From Thermoproteota archaeon (GTDB lineage Archaea > Korarchaeota > Korarchaeia > Korarchaeales > Korarchaeaceae): a stretch of 19,230 nucleotides of DNA. The stretch's first letter is position 1. Every line of letters begins with the position of its first letter. A model generated the notes under the pieces. That model did no database searches. It had not been told where the DNA came from and worked only from the letters and a program-made list of their open reading frames with translations. The position numbers and the translations under genes are program-made. Location of the stretch: NCBI GenBank assembly GCA_003661365.1, contig QMVZ01000014.1, positions 1-19,230 of the forward strand, given 5' to 3'. Positions 14,974 through 19,230 of this stretch are shown here, piece after piece.

Positions 14974-15512
14974 TGAAGTTCGAACCTTATCAGACCGCTG
15001 AAATCCCTGGACCTCTTAAAGCTATCCCTGTTGAAAGACCTCAAACAGTTGCTGGCATTATAAGGAATGCTAAGAGGCCCATAGTAATTATGGGATCGAA
15101 GACGTTCGACGTAGTTCCAGAAAAGACATTAAGAGACATTATTCAAATATCCAAGCAGGTAGGAGCTGAGATTGTTGTAACGGGAGGAATTAACAAGAAG
15201 TTCGAGGAGATAGGGATAAAGGAGTTTAAATCAATGCCAGCAATGGAGTTAGCTGATAGGCTCAGAGATCCTGAATGGAAGGGGTTTGATGGTAAAGGGA
15301 ACTATGATCTAGCGATCTTTGTAGGCTTTCGTTACTATTACGGTTGGCTAATACTTTCAGGACTAAAGCATTTCTCTCCAGAAGGCTTCAAGACCTTGAG
15401 CATCGAGCCTTACTACCAACCTCATGCAACTTTCTCCCTTTACAACATGAAGATCGATGCATGGTCTAATTACATCTCCTTAATTAAGGAGTCCTTGAAG
15501 GAGAAGAGGTGA
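14970..15512 (+). CDS. cdhB: CODH/ACS complex subunit epsilon
   Basis: A 180-residue protein of the size and sequence type of the archaeal epsilon subunit, which binds tightly to CdhA; the alpha-epsilon pair forms the CO dehydrogenase component. The Rossmann-like start of the fold is seen in RPIVIMGSK (36-44), followed by AEIVVTGGI and then a central DLAIFVGFRYYYGWLILSGLKHFSP (116-140), typical of the family. The subunit has been suggested to bind FAD; I see no motif that decides this. The ATG at 14970 (or 14973) overlaps the cdhA stop, so translation of the two is probably coupled. The cdhC ATG follows 6 bp after the stop. Confidence 0.93.
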   Translation: MMKFEPYQTAEIPGPLKAIPVERPQTVAGIIRNAKRPIVIMGSKTFDVVPEKTLRDIIQISKQVGAEIVVTGGINKKFEEIGIKEFKSMPAMELADRLRDPEWKGFDGKGNYDLAIFVGFRYYYGWLILSGLKHFSPEGFKTLSIEPYYQPHATFSLYNMKIDAWSNYISLIKESLKEKR

Positions 15513-15518
15513 AACTCC

Positions 15519-16910
15519 ATGTCGATGTTTGAGGATATACCCGTTGATGTTGGGGTAATATACGAAGGTGAAAGGATTAGAAAAGCTCAAATGTACGTTG
15601 AGCTAGGAGGCCCTAAAGTAGATTACAAGTTCGAGTTAGTTAGAGCAAGGAGCATGGATGAAATTGAAGATGGCAAAATAACCATAATAGGCCCAGATCT
15701 TAACGAGTTAGAAGAAGGTGGAAGATATCCATTCGGAATATACATAGAAGTTGCTGGGAAGCAGATAGAAGAGGAATTGGAAGGAGTTATAGAGCGCAGA
15801 ATCCACGAGTATACTAACTACATAGAAGGAGTCATGCACCTGAACCAGAGATATGACATATGGATAAGGGTTAGCAAGAACTCATATAAGAAGGGTCTCA
15901 CATCCTTCAAGATTATTGGAAAGGTTTTGGAAAGGCTGTTCAAGAGCGAGCTACCCATAATTGAGAAAATGCAAATAACCTTCATAACAGATCCGAAGGA
16001 GGTTGAGAAAAGGTATAAGGAGGCCCTAGAGGTCTACGAAGCAAGAGATGCGAGAGCAAGAGGGCTTAAGGATGAGGAAGTTGACATGTTTTATGGCTGC
16101 TCACTCTGCCAGTCCTTCGCTCCAACCCATGTTTGTATAATAACTCCACAGAGGTACTCAAATTGTGGAGCAATAAGTTGGTTTGATGCAAGGGCAGCAG
16201 CAAGAGTTGATCCAAAAGGACCTCTTTTCCCGGTGGAGAAAGGAGAATGTCTGGATCCTATTAAGGGGGAGTATACCGGAGCTAATGAAGCTGTAAAGAA
16301 GAAATCCCTTGGGGCGATTAAGAGAGTTTGGCTTTATACCGCTTTCGGATATCCACACACATCGTGCGGGTGCTTTGAGGCTGCAGCATTCTACATACCT
16401 GAAGTAGACGGTTTCGGGATCGTTCATAGAGGATTTAGAGGAGAAACTGTGAATGGATTGAAGTTTACGACGATAGCTGACTCAACAGCTGGAGGCAGGC
16501 AGGTTGATGGCTTTCATGGAATTTCCATAGAATATATGCGCTCTCCAAAGTTTTTGCAAGCAGATGGGGGTTGGGAAAGGGTTGTGTGGGTTCCATCCGA
16601 AGTTCTAGAGAGAGTAAAGGATTTCGTTCCACCCCACTTAATTGGAAAAATTGCTACAGAGAAGGATGTTACAAATATAGAAGAGTTAAAAGAGTTCCTT
16701 AAGGAGAGAAATCATCCGGTAGTTGAAAGATGGAAGAAGATGGAAGAAATTGCAGTTGGAGCTGCTGAAGGAGCTCCAGAAGTTGGAGAACTCATAGAAA
16801 TGCCAGTTGGAGCTGGAGGATTTCGAATAAGGTTGGAAAATGTGAGGATAGTGGCTAAGAAAGCAATAGTAAGGAAGGTGTCAAGACATGGGAAAGGAGA
16901 AAAATCGTAA
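15519..16910 (+). CDS. cdhC: Acetyl-CoA synthase subunit beta (A-cluster)
   Basis: A 463-residue protein that makes or cleaves acetyl-CoA at the nickel-containing A-cluster. The [4Fe-4S] ligands are Cys194, Cys197, Cys206 and Cys216 (GCSLCQSFAPTHVC..NCGAISW), and the Cys283-Gly-Cys285 motif (TSCGCFE) holds the distal nickel. As in other archaea, the N-terminal CODH-binding domain of bacterial AcsB is absent. SD GAGGTGA lies 7 nt before ATG 15519; ATG 15525 is an alternative. The Gly/Ala/Glu-rich stretch near residue 408-434 is followed by a short strand motif (435-454) that resembles the start of CdhD. The last 23 bp overlap cdhD. Confidence 0.97.
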   Translation: MSMFEDIPVDVGVIYEGERIRKAQMYVELGGPKVDYKFELVRARSMDEIEDGKITIIGPDLNELEEGGRYPFGIYIEVAGKQIEEELEGVIERRIHEYTNYIEGVMHLNQRYDIWIRVSKNSYKKGLTSFKIIGKVLERLFKSELPIIEKMQITFITDPKEVEKRYKEALEVYEARDARARGLKDEEVDMFYGCSLCQSFAPTHVCIITPQRYSNCGAISWFDARAAARVDPKGPLFPVEKGECLDPIKGEYTGANEAVKKKSLGAIKRVWLYTAFGYPHTSCGCFEAAAFYIPEVDGFGIVHRGFRGETVNGLKFTTIADSTAGGRQVDGFHGISIEYMRSPKFLQADGGWERVVWVPSEVLERVKDFVPPHLIGKIATEKDVTNIEELKEFLKERNHPVVERWKKMEEIAVGAAEGAPEVGELIEMPVGAGGFRIRLENVRIVAKKAIVRKVSRHGKGEKS

Positions 16911-18102
16911 GATCGACGATTTGTTAGCAGATCTGATAGGTAAGGAATTGGCAAAAGCTCTAAGTCAGCTTGGAGAAGTTGAAATAGAGCTTCAAGATGT
17001 CCAGATAATGGCTGAAAAACTAGTTTTATCAATTCAACCCAGTGCTCTTATTGGAAAAGAGGCCGTACCTGTGCTTGAAAAACCAAAAGAGCTTATAAAG
17101 AGTAAATTTGAACCACCAAAGGAGGAGTGGGTAGGAAAAGTTGTAGAGGTTAAGATAGGAGCTACTTCAAGCGAGGGTGGGACAAGGGACAGAACCATAG
17201 TTATAGGAGGCGAATCGGCGCCAGCTTTTCATCTCTTTATGGAAACACCACCCCATCCTCCAATCGTAGCTATGGATGTATTTGACATGGAGATAAGCCT
17301 TCCAAAGGCAATAAAGAAATACTACGGGGATGTGATGAGTGATCCAGCCGAGTGGGCTAGGCTTAACGTTGAGAAGTACAAGGCAGATATGATTAACTTC
17401 CATTTGGTCAGCACTGACCCCTTGTTAAAGGATACGTCCCCAGAACAGGCTGCCAAAAAGGTAGAAGAGGTTCTTCAGGCTGTTAAGGTACCAATATGCG
17501 TTGGAGGTTCGGGAGACCCAGCAAAGGACCAGAAAGTCTTCGAAAAAGTGGCAGAAGTTGCACAAGGGGAGAGAATACTCATAAACGATGTAACATTGGA
17601 TATGGATGTCCCTAAAATGGGAGAACTTACCAAGAAATACGGTCATGCAATCATAGCCTTTACATCGATGGATCTTAACCAAGCAAGAGAGCTAAATAGG
17701 AAGCTCTATGATTATCTAGGCAAGGAGAACATAGTAATGGATACAACCACGGCTGCCGTAGGTTATGGTATAGATTATGCCTTTACAATAATGGAGAGGG
17801 CTCGCCTAGCTGCTCTTATGGGAGATGAAGAGCTTCAACATCCTATGGCTGCAGCTGCTTCAAACGCTTGGGCAGCCAGGGAAGCTTGGATGAGACTTCC
17901 TCCAGAATGGGGACCAAAATCTTTGAGAGGACCAATATGGGAAGCATTTACAGCTCTTACTTTGCTTTTTGCTGGCGTAGACTATTTCATGATGATACAT
18001 CCTATTGCTGTTGAACTAACAAGAAACTTGATAAATGGCCTTGTTCGTGAGCGAAAAGAGCTACCTGAAGATCTTTATGAATGGATAGAAAGGGAGGCTT
18101 GA
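16888..18102 (+). CDS. cdhD: CODH/ACS corrinoid protein subunit delta
   Basis: A 404-residue TIM-barrel subunit of the corrinoid iron-sulfur protein that carries the methyl group from methyl-tetrahydro(methano/sarcina)pterin to acetyl-CoA synthase. Family segments seen: VVEVKIGATSSEGGTRDRTIVIGGE (89-113), MDVFDMEISLPKAIKKYYGDVMSDPAEWA, MINFHLVSTDPLLKDTSPEQAA, VPICVGGSGDP, MDTTTAAVGYGIDYAFTIMERARLAALMGDEEL and GPIWEAFTALTLLFAGVDYFMMIHP. The N-terminal 50 residues form a separate small region with a strand motif like the CdhC tail. ATG 16888 with GGAAGGTG as SD overlaps cdhC by 23 bp. The gene is complete and ends 3 bp before cdhE. Confidence 0.96.
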   Translation: MGKEKNRKIDDLLADLIGKELAKALSQLGEVEIELQDVQIMAEKLVLSIQPSALIGKEAVPVLEKPKELIKSKFEPPKEEWVGKVVEVKIGATSSEGGTRDRTIVIGGESAPAFHLFMETPPHPPIVAMDVFDMEISLPKAIKKYYGDVMSDPAEWARLNVEKYKADMINFHLVSTDPLLKDTSPEQAAKKVEEVLQAVKVPICVGGSGDPAKDQKVFEKVAEVAQGERILINDVTLDMDVPKMGELTKKYGHAIIAFTSMDLNQARELNRKLYDYLGKENIVMDTTTAAVGYGIDYAFTIMERARLAALMGDEELQHPMAAAASNAWAAREAWMRLPPEWGPKSLRGPIWEAFTALTLLFAGVDYFMMIHPIAVELTRNLINGLVRERKELPEDLYEWIEREA

Positions 18103-18105
18103 AAG

Positions 18106-19230
18106 ATGGCGACAACAATCAGTCCAACAGATGTTTACAAGTACCTACCTAGAACCAATTGTGGGGAATGTGGAGAGAGCACCTGCATGGCCTTCGCAGT
18201 GAAGTTAGTGAACAGAGAAGCTTTCCTCGATCAATGTCCTCCTTTACTCACAGACGAATACATAGAGAACTACAAGAAACTTTGGGAAATGCTTAAGCCT
18301 CCTATCAAGGAGGTTAAGATAGGACCTGAGGACAGAGCGGTTAAGATAGGTGGAGAATATGTCATGTTCAGGCATGAACTAACCTACGTTAACCCGCCTC
18401 CCATAGCAATTGACGTTACTGACACAATGGATGAGGCCCTTTTAGTTGATAGGTTAAAGAAGATTGAGGAACTTATCTATTACTATATAGGAAGGAATAT
18501 ACACCTCGATCTCATAGCAGTAAGGTCCGTTAGCAGGGATCCAGAGACCTTCAGGAAGGTAGTTAGGAAAGTCAAAGAAAACACCAGTTTTCCTTTGATC
18601 CTTTGCTCCCTCGATCCAAAAGTAATGGAGGCTGGGCTTGAAGAACTTGAAGGCGAGAGACCCTTAATCTATGCTGCTACCAAAGATAACTGGGCTGATA
18701 TGGGAAACCTAGCCCTTAAGTACGGATGTCCTCTTGCTGTCTATGCACCAGGAGATCTCGACCTTCTAGTTTCACTGGCAACAACTCTTAGGAAGTTCGG
18801 TATTGAGGATCTTGCCCTAGATCCCGGGTCCTTCCCGGGAGATCTTTTGCACAAGACTGTTACTAACTTCACGATGTTAAGGTGGAAGGGTATCAAAGAA
18901 GAGGATGAAATATTGGGCTATCCGCTCATAGGCTCAGCCATATCCGGTTGGTTCTACGTGGAAGGAGATGAAGAAACGAAGACATGGTGGGAGGCGATAA
19001 CAGCAGCTGCACTCGTCATGAGGTATGCTGACCTAATAATGATGCACAGTCTTGCGGGATGGAATATCCTTCCGCTGCTAATACTAAGGGAGAACATTTA
19101 CACAGACCCAAGGAAACCTGTCTCCGTGGAACCGGGGCTTAGAACCATAGGGCAACCCGACGAAAATTCCCCTGTAATGGTTACCACAAACTTTGCCCTA
19201 ACATATTACACCGTCTTATCCGACATAGAA
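18106..19230 (+). CDS. cdhE: CODH/ACS corrinoid protein subunit gamma (5' part; runs off the window)
   Basis: 375 codons are open to the last base of the window with no stop, so the gene is cut by the window edge and not broken. The N-terminus MATTISPTDVYKYLPRTNCGECG..CMAFAVKLVNREAFLDQCP has the [4Fe-4S] ligands Cys19, Cys22, Cys27 and Cys44 of the gamma subunit. The following TIM barrel (VMFRHELTYVNPPPIAIDV, DLIAVRSVSRDPE, YAATKDNWADMGNLALKYGCPLAVYAPGDL, MLRWKGIKEEDEILGYPLIGSAISGW) is typical. The missing C-terminal part, about 80-90 residues by the family's usual length, should hold the corrinoid-binding domain. The ATG is 3 bp after the cdhD stop with SD GGGAGG. Confidence 0.97.
   Translation, partial: MATTISPTDVYKYLPRTNCGECGESTCMAFAVKLVNREAFLDQCPPLLTDEYIENYKKLWEMLKPPIKEVKIGPEDRAVKIGGEYVMFRHELTYVNPPPIAIDVTDTMDEALLVDRLKKIEELIYYYIGRNIHLDLIAVRSVSRDPETFRKVVRKVKENTSFPLILCSLDPKVMEAGLEELEGERPLIYAATKDNWADMGNLALKYGCPLAVYAPGDLDLLVSLATTLRKFGIEDLALDPGSFPGDLLHKTVTNFTMLRWKGIKEEDEILGYPLIGSAISGWFYVEGDEETKTWWEAITAAALVMRYADLIMMHSLAGWNILPLLILRENIYTDPRKPVSVEPGLRTIGQPDENSPVMVTTNFALTYYTVLSDIE

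Noticed and set aside
18106..19230. cdhE as a broken gene because no stop is present
   Set aside because: The frame is open to the final base and the family is longer than 375 residues, so it is cut by the window edge.
1..19230. CRISPR array, insertion sequence, tRNA or rRNA
   Set aside because: No regularly spaced repeats, transposase-like protein, terminal inverted repeats, or cloverleaf/rRNA sequence seen on either strand.
3010..19230. Calling the organism a methanogen from the ftr/fwd/mch/cdh genes
   Set aside because: These genes also occur in sulfate-reducing, acetogenic and organotrophic archaea; no methyl-coenzyme M reductase or coenzyme M/B gene is in the window.

Overview
The window is archaeal, most likely from an anaerobic, probably thermophilic archaeon. 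The evidence is a tetrahydromethanopterin/methanofuran C1 pathway, an archaeal five-subunit CO dehydrogenase/acetyl-CoA synthase (CODH/ACS) operon, TATA-like boxes about 25-35 bp before several first genes, and strong Shine-Dalgarno (SD) sites inside operons, with frequent AGG/AGA arginine codons and some GTG/TTG starts. I cannot fix the lineage: a TACK-group archaeon and an Archaeoglobus-like euryarchaeon both remain possible. No methyl-coenzyme M reductase gene is present, so the window does not show a methanogen.

Layout. Positions 1-949 (minus strand) hold the start of an Lrp/AsnC-like regulator and a DUF72 protein. Positions 1057-2931 (plus) hold a MobA-like molybdopterin nucleotidyltransferase and a RimK/MptN-like glutamate ligase; both are cofactor genes that suit the enzymes that follow. 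Positions 3010-10297 (plus) form a tight cluster: ftr, a fused fwdD-fwdB, fwdA, fwdC, mch, then a nucleotidyltransferase-like gene of unknown role. A divergent paralogue of that last gene lies convergently at 10286-11311 (minus), with the two stop ends overlapping by 12 bp. Positions 11410-12198 hold cooC, the nickel-insertion ATPase for CODH. After a 432-bp AT-rich gap, 12631-19230 holds cdhA, cdhB, cdhC, cdhD and the first 375 codons of cdhE, which runs off the window.

How it works together. Fwd reduces CO2 to formylmethanofuran, Ftr moves the formyl group to tetrahydromethanopterin (or its glutamylated form made by an MptN-type ligase), and Mch closes it to the methenyl form. Mtd and Mer, which would reduce it to methyl, are not in the window. 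CdhD/E carry the methyl group on a corrinoid, CdhA/B make CO from CO2 (or the reverse), and CdhC joins methyl, CO and CoA into acetyl-CoA. The locus therefore pairs most of the formyl-level methyl branch with the carbonyl branch of the archaeal Wood-Ljungdahl pathway. It could run towards carbon fixation or towards acetyl-CoA oxidation.

Most of this is recognisable biology. The parts I find least explained are the inverted D-then-B fusion in Fwd, the pair of nucleotidyltransferase-like paralogues set between the two branches, a shared strand motif at the end of CdhC and the start of CdhD, and several dyads or hairpins at gene starts and ends.
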